The notes beneath the pieces were generated by a model, which saw only the letters and a program-made list of their open reading frames with translations, searched no databases and was not told the origin of the DNA. This document shows positions 25,021 through 36,117 of a stretch of DNA of 64,000 bases, piece after piece. The translations under genes were made by a program, and so were the position numbers. The DNA comes from Osedax fenrisi (Eukaryota; Annelida; Polychaeta; Sabellida; Siboglinidae): positions 30,431,871 to 30,495,870 of the forward strand of contig OZ025243.1 of the NCBI GenBank assembly GCA_964019155.1. The letters are read 5' to 3'. Each line of letters begins with the position of its first letter. Position 1 is the stretch's first letter.

Positions 25021-28000
25021 ATTATATACCTACTATAATATAATTAAATGAGAAACACACTCAGATCAAGAATCGATTTCTCCACTACACGATCATCCTC
25101 TACGAAACGAAACAACGTGACAACAACAATGGACCGTGTACACATAGTATGTACCACGGCCTACTTTAGCTTGCTTCAAGCTAACGGAAACATACATGTC
25201 TGTATACCGATAGGTAGCTTACCGAACAAAGTGCATCTTCAATCGCCATGCTTAAGGTATCGATTAATAACTCATCCTCCACAGGTTTCTCGCAGAATTG
25301 GCTCATCTCGTAAAGCGTCAGCCTCCCATCTCCGTCGAGGTCTAGGCAGCGAAACCAGTACTCGATACTGGGGGGCGGGAGCGGGGTTAAGATAACGGGT
25401 GTGTGAGTAGTGGAGATTATAGGTTGTGGGGTGTAAGGTGATGCGATGATGACTCGCAGTTTAATTATAGTGAATCATGCAATAGGTAGTGATGTTAGGT
25501 GACCATAATGAAGTTAAGTTAATTTCATCGATTATAAATTATAATTTATTATTATATGCCAACAAGAGGCTGACCTATATTAGAGAATGACCCATATCAG
25601 AAGTTGATCTATTGGAGATGATGATAACTAATTAGCTTGATGACTTTCAAAGATATACTGTTTTAGTAATAACCTTCTGGGAGTGGTTTTGTCTACGTCT
25701 GACAACATGAACCAGACGAAATCTTTGTATCCGATACACCCGTTCACTAAGTTCCTAGAGAAGCGATATCGGCTAGGTTATCGATAGTTAGATAAGTGAT
25801 ATAACATATTATAACTATTATGTAACAAGCTAAGTAGCATATCATATATCATGACGTAGGCTGTGTTTTGATTTCATTCGAAGTTCATGCTCTAGCTAAA
25901 TCTAACGGGACGATTTGTATGCGATGTTGGTTATATTCATTTCATCGTATACGGTATACCTACATAAGGGAAAGTAACCGAATACGGACATTCTCGGTAT
26001 CTCAGAAACCATAAAACATACAAAAAAATGTTTAATGAATAATATATTCATAATTATATAAACATAGTCTAAAAATATTTTTTAATTATTCAAAATATTT
26101 CTGTCATCCAATAAACTGATTTTATATTACGTTTTTAAATTTATGAAAAACAATTTCAACTTAAAATATTCTCAAGAATATACAAATGTATCGATATAAA
26201 ATATAACATTATATTATTAAAAAATAAAGCATCCTATAAATTATATATATAATTTCTATATTTGTTATCAAATATTCATTAAGTTATAAGCATATATCTA
26301 GAGGTCATATAAGTCCCTAATACGGACAATGTCCGTCGGACACCCTATAACCAATCATTGTGCAACGTATTAACTATTCTGATTTTCATAAAAATCGCGT
26401 GCGTTATAATATTAATACCACCAATAAAGCTAGATCTAACATTTGTATTATTTAGATAAGTAAATTGTATTATTTATTAAAAAAATAATAAAAATAAATA
26501 AATTATTAACTAATTAAATTAGAATAAATTATTAATAAAATTAATTATAAATAATGTAATTGTAAATTGTCTGATTGATACATCAATAATATATAGTTTA
26601 TCTATAGACCACTATAGTGGTATATATGGTGTCCATATTATAACGCAGGGTGTCCGTATTCGGACATGGGTACCGAATACGGACACCCCCGTTATCTATG
26701 GAATTAAAAGATTAAATACAATTTTAAAATCACAATAATATCTATAATCATATTATATTAATATATTGAAATTGTTGAATACAAATAATGAGTCATAAAA
26801 TGTTAAGACCATTTATTGTTAAAGTGTCCGTATTAGGTTACTTTCCCCTACTACTGATGTGAATATTAGAATAACACAACTACGATTGCCTATACAATGT
26901 AATAACATGTTAACAATGATGGTGACGTATTATCATGAATTACGGCGTTGGTGGGTAGTCCAATGCCTTTTCTAAGGGGTATTTTGTTTTCAATTACTCC
27001 CCACTATTATTTCCCCCCCCACTATTATTTCCCCCCCCCACTATTATTTTATTCCCCCTACTTTTAAATTGTTATTCACAAAAATCAGAATTTTTCATAA
27101 TCAATTATATCATAATTATTTATTTATTATAAATAATTATATGCATTAATTAGATTGTTTTTCATTAATAATTGAAAACAAAATAATTATTTTTGAAATT
27201 TGCAAATCCTTAAAAAGACACTGGAATAGATATACCTTCATACTACACTAGATACTCTATTCAATGTTAGACGACTGCTAAGTTAATATGTCGAACAAAA
27301 AGAGTTTGGCTTGAAACGTGTTGAATAAAATGACATCGTATAAATACAGATAGGCATTCTATTATAGTCAAAGATTTTGCGAAGTACTTCGGAAAATCTT
27401 TGTTATAGTATAAGTTATACTATATAAGTTATATATAAGTTATACTGTATACAGTATATATAACCAAAGATTTTACTAAAATTTCTTGGAAAAATCTTTG
27501 GTATAACTAAATAAACGCCTTGTAAATAAAACCAAAAACGTACTCGTACACTGAGAAATCATATAATTGTAATGTATGGCTTAATAGACGATTTAATAAA
27601 TACCTCGTTACCGATCCGGAGAAGATTCTATCTATGAGTTGATATGGTATATCTGTAAATCAACAACAACACGATTAGTAAATATTTATATTACAAAAAA
27701 TTAATAATATTATGCATAAAATATAATTATTTAATTAATACATAAAGACTAAAATCCGATATTAATTTTATGATATATATAATAACAAATAATTTAATTT
27801 TAATAAAAACTTTCTATAACTTTATTCATAAACTAATTAATTGTATAAGTAAAATAACTAAATTAAAACTATTATATTTAATTATATTGTGAACAATTAT
27901 TATAACAATAAATTGTGATTATTTAAAAATCTATATAATATTTAATTTAAATTGCAAATATTTAAATATATTATTTATATTGAATAATTTCTTGATAATA

Positions 28001-30186
28001 TAAATATTTTTAATAAGTCCAACAATCATTAACGCTAATCCATACTTTAAACAATGTATTGATAACATTACCATAGCTTATACTAGTAATGTATACGAAC
28101 TTTCATCGTATCTATGAAGGTCGTTACGCTTGAGAAGTAGGTCTCGATCTCGGTCTAGTTCCCTAAATTTGGTGAAAAGCACGTAGTGATGTTCATGGGA
28201 GAAGTAATCCGTGTTCTCTTCAATATCATCGGTCTCCCCTAGCGTATCTATTACCTGATGGGGGTTATGGGTGTGGTCTTTGAGCAGGGGCGTGGTTATA
28301 GGTGTGCTTATAAATTTAGTGATATGTTTTTTTAGAGAAATTTGTGATAAATTAATGTATTGTTCTAACTAGAACTATACAAAAAATAACAAATACAAAA
28401 ATTAACTCAATATAATTATGTCACATTCATTACTATAATACTATTGATATATAGTTATACCTACAATCTGTTTGTATTCTGTGTGTTACTCCCAGATAAC
28501 AGTAATAGCCTCACATGTTTACATTATGCTATTATGCTGCTATTATGTTGCCATTAAAAGTCTATTATGCTGCTATTATAATGTGTAATGCTATTATTAT
28601 GCTATTATGTTGCTATTATAATAATAGAAACATAATATCAGTATAATAGAATTAAAAATTAATAGCAATATAATAGCAGCATAATATACATGTAATGGCA
28701 GCATAATAGCATTACAAATTAATTGCAGCAAACACAATTTAATGGCAAAATAATAACAGCATAATAGCACAATGTAAACATTTGAGGCTATTATTTATGC
28801 TATTATGATGCTATAATGTGGCTATTACTGTTAGCTGGGCTGTACTACATTTGTATAATTTAACATGTATTACTTATTGAAAAAATGTACGATATTCGTC
28901 ATATCAAAAAGTGAAGAGATTTATAATAGGAATATTATGTGCCACAAAAATAATTAGAGTAATACTGGGTGATGGCGATAGTGGTTATCGGCTAATATCA
29001 AAGAGAGGGGGCTCGACTAAAGGGAAAAGGGGCGTGTTTAACGGAAAAGGTCATAGTGTGTAAACAAACCGATAATAGATTACTATCTCGTATTTCTTGT
29101 ACAGTGATTTTAGCAGTCCACGACCTGCTCACGGTGTAGTAGATACGGCTTAGTACCTGTGATTGATGGGGGGGTGAAGGGGTTATGGGGTTTACTCTAC
29201 TATTACTTGTGGGCTGACGTATCTAGTACGACCTACAATAATGGATAGGGGAAAGTCCCCGATTACCGACCCCTAAATGATTAGTTGTAATAACTTATTC
29301 AATATTAAATATTTTTATTTGAAATTTTGTAATTTTAGTAATATAATGGCAATGAATAATGTGGCTATTTTAAATTTTTGATATAATTATATTTACAAGA
29401 ATATACAGGGGGGTCGGTAATCGGATACATGTGCCTAATACCGACCCCCTTCCCCTATTACCGACCCCCTAAAATAATCGTGGTATAAATAATTGTAGTA
29501 TTATAATATCTAATAAAAATAGTAGATATACATAAATATAATTAATTATAATATGACGTAATTTATTTTTTATTGAATTTATATTTTAATAGTAATATTA
29601 AATTTAAATTTAAACTTTATAGTAATTATATTAAAATAGCGTATATTATTGTTTAATATTTATTTATTAATCAATATGTATATAAATAACTGGAATCATT
29701 AATCCTAAATTTATGTCAATGATACACAAATAAGTTATAACATATTTAAAGTAAAATACGGATCTATTTTGATTGGATATTATAAATCACATGGAGTCGG
29801 TATTAGGGTAATTTAGGGGGTCGGTAATAGGAAAATCATATGGGTTACTACAATTAAGATATATTGGTTAATAGTTATTCAAATTAAATTACTTTTATAA
29901 AAGTTATAAAAATTGTATTGAACTACAATATTATGCACAACATTAAGTTTTATTTTAATTAATAAAGTATTTACAATGATTTAAAAAAAGTTATTATTCA
30001 AATATTTAAAAAGTAAAAACAGAATATTACATTTGATCAAATAACAATTGTAGGATTAAATATTTTTTTAAACAAAATATTTATTCATATTTATCATTAA
30101 ATTACTAACAGTTCATGTATATATAATTTTTTGATAACTCTTATATTTACTGAGATACGAGAGGGGGTCGGTAATCGGGGACTTTC

Positions 30187-30234
<48 letters not shown>

Positions 30235-30445
30235 CATCTATATAGTATACCTACATATATACTATTTACATACATTCATATTACATTCAGTTAAAATACA
30301 TTAACATTAAATATAACATCACTATATAATCAATGTTAAAACACACGATACGTGGTTGCATACACACACTGACCAGAGTAGCTACATATGCATATTACAT
30401 TATTGATACAATTCAATATAATACTATATAATTAACAAGCACACA

Positions 30446-30513
<68 letters not shown>

Positions 30514-31808
30514 TACTTATAATAGTCACATAAAGATAAATTATAAATTAATACTTTCTTAATAATATAAATAAATGACTATGTATATAAAAGTACCATT
30601 AATAGTATAAATAATAATAGTAATTAAGGGTAATTTACCCTATTATTACCCTATAGGAGTATTACCCTATAGATGATAAAGTACGATTAACCCAATAAAC
30701 CCCCAACAAACAACAATAACACGACAACTAACGGTCAGCATGTAGTTGTCCTGCGTATAGTCGTCCATGAACAGGAGACCCGGATGTGAGATTACGATGT
30801 TCTGATTAATAGGGCAGGTGCGTAAAGTATGGAATAGCACTAGGACATGTCACTAATAGGTCATCGATAGTTATGTATACATAATTATATTAGTTTACAT
30901 AATATATATATAGGTAAATATATAGCTATAATAATATAGTTATTGAAAAACAAATACCTGAAGGAGAAGCGTTTTTTTACTATTTAGTTCAAGATTAATT
31001 ATAAGTTCCTTAACTATAGTTAAAACGAATATATGCATTATAAACACACACACACATACACAAACACCTGTTAAACAAAATTTGTTTCTTATTATAAGTG
31101 TATCAAAACAATATATTTATATTTTCAAAAGTAATTACCAATATAACATCTATATCTTATATATATATATCCTATAGGATAAAATATATATTATTTATAA
31201 TCTCTGAAAATTGTATACAATTTATCTAATAGTTCAAACGGTGTAACCCATCCAAGCACCATAAATTGTGTAAACAAAAATAATGGGATATAAGCTTTAA
31301 TGTTTTGTGTGTAATATATTGCATAATTATGTGTATTATATGTTGTACAGGTGTATGTTAATAATGCAGTTATGCCACTTATAATTGATCGGGAATTGCA
31401 TATTATACATAATTTTAAAGACAATGAATTATATTTCAATATTTTATAGTAACATAATTTATGAACACAACATAAACGAACGTTTTCCTATTAACGTTAC
31501 AATATATAGATTACGATGAGAGATAGATGTTTCTATTTTACGAGGGGATGTGAGAATTTCGTGCAACCTTCAACAAGAAGATGAAGTCCTCTTCCAAGAG
31601 ATAATCGCTTCCATCCAGGCACATCAGCCTCACGAACCTTGATGAGTCATCATGGTAACGGTTCGTTAATCTAAAAATAGAGTGTTACGTAATCGTGATT
31701 ATTACGTAACTATAGTCACGTGGTAGGTTAACACTGAACTCATTACTATACGAATGATGCTCTCACACATATAAGTATGTATATATCATATATATTTATT
31801 ATAGATAT

Positions 31809-31853
<45 letters not shown>

Positions 31854-32492
31854 ATATAATGAAATAATGATACATGCATTTACCGCACTAAAACTAAGGT
31901 TATTACAGTTAGTTAGTGATAGAAAAACGTTGTTCTATCTCCCTAGATCGCAGGCATTGTGTGGGAATTAAATAATCGATATTTGAGAGAGAATAACTAT
32001 AAAGGACGTAAACGGAGAAGGACACGAAAGGGCGTGGCTAACCGTTGCCAAGCTGCGATGAAATCTTCACACGTGATGCTCTCCGCTGAGGCAGAAGCGA
32101 ACCGATACAGCAAACAGCCCCAGTAGTGTGTGTATCCGCATGCCTGTACACGCGTGTGTGTGTGTATGTGAATGTGGGCGCGTACACGGGCATTGTACAT
32201 GTAACAATGGGAGCAAGCATGTCCTGCATTACACTTAACTATGCAACTAATACAATGGTATTAGTTGTGCCATATGGTATACCAGAACACGTGGTACTAG
32301 AATATATATTCATATATACCCTATGATATATACGACTAGGAAATATGAAATAAATAATATTAACATTTATAATAATTATAATATTTTAGAATGACATAAA
32401 TATTTCATAAAATATATAGATATATAATCTAGAATTAATATGTAATATAACATATATAATATTAACACACACATATATAGTATATATTATAT

Positions 32493-32530
<38 letters not shown>

Positions 32531-33017
32531 CATTTAAAATAGTATTTAATATAAAGTAGCACATTATAGCACGTACATCACGTGGTGAATACCGAACCTT
32601 AGCGATAGGGGTCATGTCCTTCAGAGTGACGGTGCCGGGTGTTGGGGTATCGCGAAAAGCTAGACGAATCGCATCTAAAGAGGCAGCATCTTCCTCGTCG
32701 TCATCACTAGGTGTTCCGTAGGGGAAGTAGAACTGAGGAATTAGTTCACGCGAGGTGGAGCTACCGGCGCTGGAGTTCAAGAGGCGTGACCGCGTCAACA
32801 TCGAACCGATACTATTGGTCGCCGAGTGCGGAGATGCTAGGGTTGTGTTACAGGATGACGGGGGTGACATGGTTTCTCTGCTAGTATTAGAGGGTGATCT
32901 GACGTCGGGGCGAGGCCAATGTATATCGATGTCCATCTCCCTCGGCGATGAAGGGGTTGGTGACCTAGGGTTGAGTCTGAGAAGGTCATCTGTAGAGGTC
33001 ACGTGGCTAGATTCCAT
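23694..33017 (-). CDS. PPP2R3: PPP2R3, protein phosphatase 2A B'' regulatory subunit (11 exons)
   Basis: B'' subunits bind the PP2A A/C core and confer Ca2+-dependent substrate targeting. Exons in coding order: 33017-32598, 32143-32043, 31670-31568, 30801-30733, 29156-29070, 28254-28101, 27652-27604, 25754-25674, 25367-25223, 24519-24376, 23768-23694. They total 1428 nt and encode 475 aa (human PR72 is 529). All phases agree. Landmarks are the family PQFYFPYGTP motif near residue 95, IAK/ACGYTHYWGC, EDFIAAWQR, EEDFIFLLK, HPGLLFM, SRIYYTVSRSWTAKIT, TDYFSHEHHYVLFTKF, a first EF-hand with D at positions 1, 3 and 5 (DRDRDLLL), IDRIFSGSVTR, GYKDFVWFMLSDVDKTTP, SIEYWFRCLDLDGDG (canonical EF-hand 2), LLDMARP and ITLGDLKK. 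The C-terminus is short: human PR72 continues about 50 residues past the WSRY-type motif. Upstream 5' exons may exist, so the start is the first Met after an in-frame stop and is provisional. The gene is convergent with WDR37. The A/B type of B'' is clear from the motifs; the exact paralogue is not. Confidence 0.93.
24190..24306 (+). mobile_element. SINE 3' fragment (PPP2R3 intron 10)
   Basis: The plus strand has GCTTCGAAGGCACATTAGAG, GTTCCTGAATGGGATGAAAG and GACTCCACCAAAATAAAATA, ending in AATAAC. It is the SINE body and tail only, opposite in orientation to the full copies. Confidence 0.75.
24376..24519 (-). CDS. PPP2R3: PPP2R3 exon 10
   Basis: The acceptor is TTAACAG and the donor GTTAAT (phase 0, a weak site). 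It encodes LLDMARPSNKSYITLGDLKK, then FRFFNVLFNYKKFIE and NYPDEL, against human MLDLVKP, KITLRDLKRC and IFYDTFFNLEKYL. The acceptor and first part of this exon are repeated three more times upstream in the intron. Confidence 0.9.
24505..24785 (-). repeat. 73-bp tandem array: splice acceptor plus exon start, 4 copies
   Basis: The motif TCCAGTAGCTGTTAAT (plus strand) starts at 24512, 24585, 24658 and 24731, a constant 73-bp period. In gene sense each unit is TTAACAG, CTACTGGA and about 40 more bases resembling PPP2R3 exon 10, then intron. The three upstream copies translate LLDIANPVNKTSITFI (or close variants) and then TAA, in frame with LLDMARPSNKSYITLGD of the real exon. Confidence 0.9.
25223..25367 (-). 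CDS. PPP2R3: PPP2R3 exon 9 (second EF-hand)
   Basis: The acceptor is CCCCCAG and the donor GTAAGC. It encodes SIEYWFRCLDLDGDGRLTLY with a canonical EF-hand loop (D1, D3, D5, E12), then EMSQFCEKPVEDE and AIEDALCS. An open frame on the opposite strand across this exon is only its shadow. Confidence 0.95.
25674..25754 (-). CDS. PPP2R3: PPP2R3 exon 8
   Basis: The acceptor is TTCTCTAG and the donor GTTATT (phase 2). It encodes GCIGYKDFVWFMLSDVDKTT, matching MSYADFVWFLISEEDKRNPT. Confidence 0.93.
25967..26848 (-). mobile_element. MITE family 1, copy 3 (inverted; PPP2R3 intron)
   Basis: It has the same termini (AGGGAAAGTAACCGAATACG ... GTATTAGGTTACTTTCCCC) within TA/TA. The whole copy is in the opposite orientation to the other three. 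It lies between PPP2R3 exons 7 and 8. Confidence 0.9.
26996..27062 (-). repeat. C-rich runs, G-tracts on the PPP2R3 sense strand
   Basis: CCCCACTATTATTTCCCCCC is repeated three times with runs of 4-9 C. In the PPP2R3 intron transcript these become four G-tracts separated by about 11 bases. Confidence 0.8.
27368..27505. repeat. CAAAGATTTT hairpin pair (PPP2R3 intron)
   Basis: There are two short hairpins, CAAAGATTTTGCGAAGTACT...GGAAAATCTTTG and ACCAAAGATTTTACTAAAAT...GGAAAAATCTTTGGT, separated by a palindromic TATAC/TTATA stretch. Confidence 0.8.
27604..27652 (-). CDS. PPP2R3: PPP2R3 exon 7 (49 nt)
   Basis: The acceptor is TTTACAG and the donor GTATTT. It encodes PYQLIDRIFSGSVTR, corresponding to human SSRIIERIFSGAVTR. 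The short length is supported by exact phase agreement on both sides. Confidence 0.9.
28101..28254 (-). CDS. PPP2R3: PPP2R3 exon 6 (first EF-hand)
   Basis: The acceptor is CATCAG and the donor GTTCGT (phase 1). It encodes TDYFSHEHHYVLFTKFREL followed by the EF-hand loop DRDRDLLLKRND. The loop has Asp at positions 1, 3 and 5 but ends in Asp, not Glu, as in the vertebrate protein. Confidence 0.93.
28491..28839. repeat. Foldback MITE of TGCTATTATG units (PPP2R3 intron)
   Basis: The termini are inverted: CCCAGATAACAGTAATAGCC at the left and GGCTATTACTGTTAGCTGGG at the right. Between them TGCTATTATG and its inverse recur many times, with CATGTTTACATT near the left and AATGTAAACATTTG near the right. 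Confidence 0.88.
29070..29156 (-). CDS. PPP2R3: PPP2R3 exon 5
   Basis: This is a 29-codon phase-0 exon with acceptor ATCACAG and donor GTTTGT. It encodes SRIYYTVSRSWTAKITVQEI and RDSNLLS, against human QRIFYTVNRSWSGKITSTEI and RKSNFLQ. Confidence 0.92.
29248..30189 (+). mobile_element. MITE family 2, copy A (PPP2R3 intron)
   Basis: The ends are GGGGAAAGTCCCCGATTACC and GGTAATCGGGGACTTTCCCC, perfect inverses, with TA on each side. The interior reiterates ATTACCGACCCCC / GGGGGTCGGTAAT. It is about 940 bp and non-coding. Confidence 0.92.
30449..30507. repeat. (AT)n microsatellite (PPP2R3 intron)
   Basis: A pure AT run of about 58 bases. A second, ~38-base run at 30191-30229 abuts the right end of the family 2 MITE. 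Confidence 0.95.
30733..30801 (-). CDS. PPP2R3: PPP2R3 exon 4
   Basis: This is a 23-codon phase-0 exon with acceptor AATCAG and donor GTTAGT. It encodes ISHPGLLFMDDYTQDNYMLT, matching the family pattern THPGLTFL followed by a short helix and RYITTV. Confidence 0.88.
31568..31670 (-). CDS. PPP2R3: PPP2R3 exon 3
   Basis: The acceptor is TTTTTAG and the donor GTTGCA. It encodes LTNRYHDDSSRFVRLMC and YLLEEDFIFLLK, collinear with human LLNNHHDDASKFICLL and LEQEDFIPLLQ. Confidence 0.92.
32043..32143 (-). CDS. PPP2R3: PPP2R3 exon 2
   Basis: The acceptor is TGTACAG and the donor GTTAGC. It encodes ACGYTHYWGCLLYRFA and TCEDFIAAWQ, matching the vertebrate VCGCPLYWKAPMFRA and AQSFIAMWRK segments. Confidence 0.9.
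32598..33017 (-). CDS. PPP2R3: PPP2R3 exon 1 (as called)
   Basis: This 140-codon exon encodes a Ser/Pro/Thr-rich disordered region and then the conserved LIPQFYFPYGTP block and an acidic DDDEEDAASLD stretch, ending PIAK before donor GTTCGG. The start Met at 33017 follows an in-frame TAG. An acceptor-like TACGTAG ends at 33036, so the frame could instead begin with DIRALS from an upstream exon. Confidence 0.85.
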
Positions 33018-33299
33018 TGATAGTGCACGTATGTCCTACGTAGGGGACATAATGTTAATATAGATATGAGATGGGTTCTTAATTAGGCACCATTCATTAA
33101 TGAATAGGTATTATAGAAAGTGCGGTTAAAAGTATTTAATAACATTCTTTAATAAAATAGGCGGATAAATATTAGGCCACCAAATAGTAAATTCTATCAA
33201 ATCTCCACCATTAAATTATACATATTATATACACTATAAAAAGTAACAAACATACATTTAATATATTCTACGGGCAAATTAATTATAATCCTTAATCCG

Positions 33300-33960
33300 T
33301 AATTGTTGTGTTTTACCTCGTGTAAAAAGCTTGACATTTAACACGATTTTTGAAATTTTACACTGTAGAAATTTAAAACATAATTATAAGTTAATATATG
33401 ATATAGAAATTAATCTTCAATTAGATAAAATAATGTATTTACATTTATTATACACAAAAAAATAATTGTTTTATATAAATATCAATACATTGTTAAGGTG
33501 ACTAATATCCGTGTTTTATACTGATTAATTATCCGTGTTTTACACGGACAAATGTCAGTGTATTACACCGACATAAATCACTATATATAAAAATAAATAA
33601 TAGTTTAATTTAACATATGTTTTATAATAGAAATAATTATACTCTTTACTATAGAATATTTAAATAAATAATATATAATAAAATAAAAAAATATTAAAAA
33701 AAATGTGGGTAATGTTCGTGTAAATCACACTATAAATGTCCGTGTTTTACACTGACTAAATGTCAGTTTTTTACACCGACATAAATCACTATATATAAAA
33801 ATAAATAATATAGTTTAATTTAATATAGGTTGTAGAATATTATTAATTCCCCAATATCCCAATATGATTAATTCTACTCTCTATTATAGAGTACATTAAT
33901 ATTTTTTTTTAAATGTGTGTATTGGACGTGTTAATCACAGACTATATGTTTTTGTATACT
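33300..33960. repeat. Dispersed-type repeat with GTGTTTTACACTGAC motifs
   Basis: A ~130-bp block is directly repeated (33.51-33.65 and 33.71-33.84 kb). Each copy has CCGTGTTTTACACNGAC, GTCAGTNTNTTACACCGACA and TAAATCACTATATATAAA. Element ends were not resolved. Confidence 0.7.
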
Positions 33961-34071
33961 ATTAATAGTAATATTATTAATAATAATAATAATATTAGTA
34001 ATAATATTAATAATGATAGTAATAATATATGTACATTGGTCCAATACCATTAACACTCGGTATTGAGGGTA

Positions 34072-35008
34072 GGGGAGAGTGGGGGAACTTGAGCCGGCGG
34101 GTAACTTGAACCACCTACAATATCAACACTTCTGCTTAAACAAAACTTATGAAATACATACAGGATATTCTATATTTCTATATTCTATATTTCCATATTG
34201 TAAATATAAATATAAAAAATAATTATTTTTATTATAGATATATTTAATTAATTTTACATTTAAATTTATAGTTTTTCACATGAAAATGTAAATATATACT
34301 ATTAAATTAATTTATTATATTTAATTTGATCATAATCTTAAACTTAGAAGATATTAATATTATAGATAATTACATATTTAAACATATATACAATATAAAA
34401 TAATTTAAAAATTATTCTTTTTAATTATTTAAAATATATAATAAAATAAAATATGTAAATGGGGTAACTTGAACCATCTAAAATGGGGTAACTTGAGCCG
34501 GCTTAAATTAACCATAAACGACCAAAATTAAAAAGTAAATTATTATAATAATTAAATTTTAACAATAAATAATTATTAAACTAATTTTATTTAATATAAT
34601 ATTTAATTTGTGTAAATTAAATTTTATTTAATATAATAATTTGTTTTCATTATTAAAATATTTCATTATTATTATAACAATTACTATAAAATAATCATAT
34701 TATATATTTAAGCCAGTACTATATATAACTATAATATTAAACATATTTAATTTTTAAGACCTATTTTAATACTATTTTATGGTGGTTCAAGTTACCCCAC
34801 AAATGGGGTAACTTGAACCACTTTTAATTTTTTTTATAATCTTAATTATTTGTTAATTAATACATTTTTTTTGTTATCTTAAAATCAATAGAATATATAA
34901 TACTATAGTATATATATACTAATAATATAATATGTTTTATATAGTAATATTTAAATTTGAATTATTGGCATAAATGTAAAAACTGGTTCAAGTTCCCCCA
35001 CTCTCCCC
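34072..35008. mobile_element. MITE family 4 (AACTTGAACC type)
   Basis: It begins TA|GGGGAGAGTGGGGGAACTTG and ends GGTTCAAGTTCCCCCACTCT, then CCCC|TA. The interior reiterates GGGGTAACTTGAACCA in both orientations. It is about 940 bp and non-coding. Confidence 0.92.
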
Positions 35009-35171
35009 TACACCCAATGTATACATTGTAACCTCAATGTACCAGGTGCAGAGATATAGTGCAACAGCCACACTTCCGTAGCGCTACACCTAGTGTGATA
35101 GACTGGTATTACGTAATATTGTTAGGGAAATATACACGTGGTAGTGTGACGCCTATAAGCTATAGCCATAT

Positions 35172-35191
<20 letters not shown>

Positions 35192-35236
<45 letters not shown>
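35192..35236. repeat. (CA)n-(TA)n compound microsatellite
   Basis: ACACACACACACACACACAC from about 35171 continues into a TA run of about 45 bases. Confidence 0.95.
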
Positions 35237-35239
<3 letters not shown>

Positions 35240-36117
35240 GCGTATACGCATCATATATGACTCATATCGTTATATTCAGTCTATATTCTTAATATTATTT
35301 TACTATCGATTTTTAATGTATACGATAATTTAATTATGTATTTCAATTTGTAATACAACTGTTATTATAAATACATCAGTTAATGTAATAGGTGGCGAAT
35401 AAATAAACTGAATATAACGATTCACAAACAAATACGATAAACATTATTATCTAACCTCATTCATCGACATTTCTGACATTTTAATAATATTTTAAATTTT
35501 AAATTTTATATTTTATTTTTGTAACTAATGGCTACTATTTCTACACATATATATTATTTATAATCAAAGATTACAGCATATTTTTAAAATAAACAATATT
35601 CAATACGAATTTATATGAATAAATATAAAATTTATAAATTATAAATTTATATTTATATATAATTTATAAATTATTCATTTTACTTAGTAGGCTAAGTAAT
35701 TACCTATTTATTTTTACCTCATTAATTATTTAAATATTATATGTATATATATTAATCATACGCTGGTTTTTTAATATTATATAGTATAAATTCATTAAAA
35801 TATAGTTAAATATGTGTTTGTACTGATTTATTTTTTACAAATTATAAATAAACAATAAAAATGCGATAAAAATCTATTTATAACTATCCGCAAAGATCGT
35901 TAAAAAATACTAAAATACACAATTCATTAAATTCATATATTTATATTTATACTATATACATTTTATAATGATATGTATATATTATAACAAATATAACTTT
36001 ACTCGTATCTATAGAAGATGTCCTCTAGGATCCTGAGTTGTGTAGTTTAACCTACTTACATTCAATGTACTCCCCCTTACCACATAATGGTATCTAACAT
36101 AATAATGATACTAATAT

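Noticed and set aside
25048..25395. 115-codon plus-strand frame
   Set aside because: It is the antisense shadow of PPP2R3 exon 9, whose minus-strand frame encodes a canonical EF-hand with exact splice phases.
32755..33063. 102-codon plus-strand frame
   Set aside because: It is antisense to PPP2R3 exon 1, where the minus strand carries the family PQFYFPYG motif.
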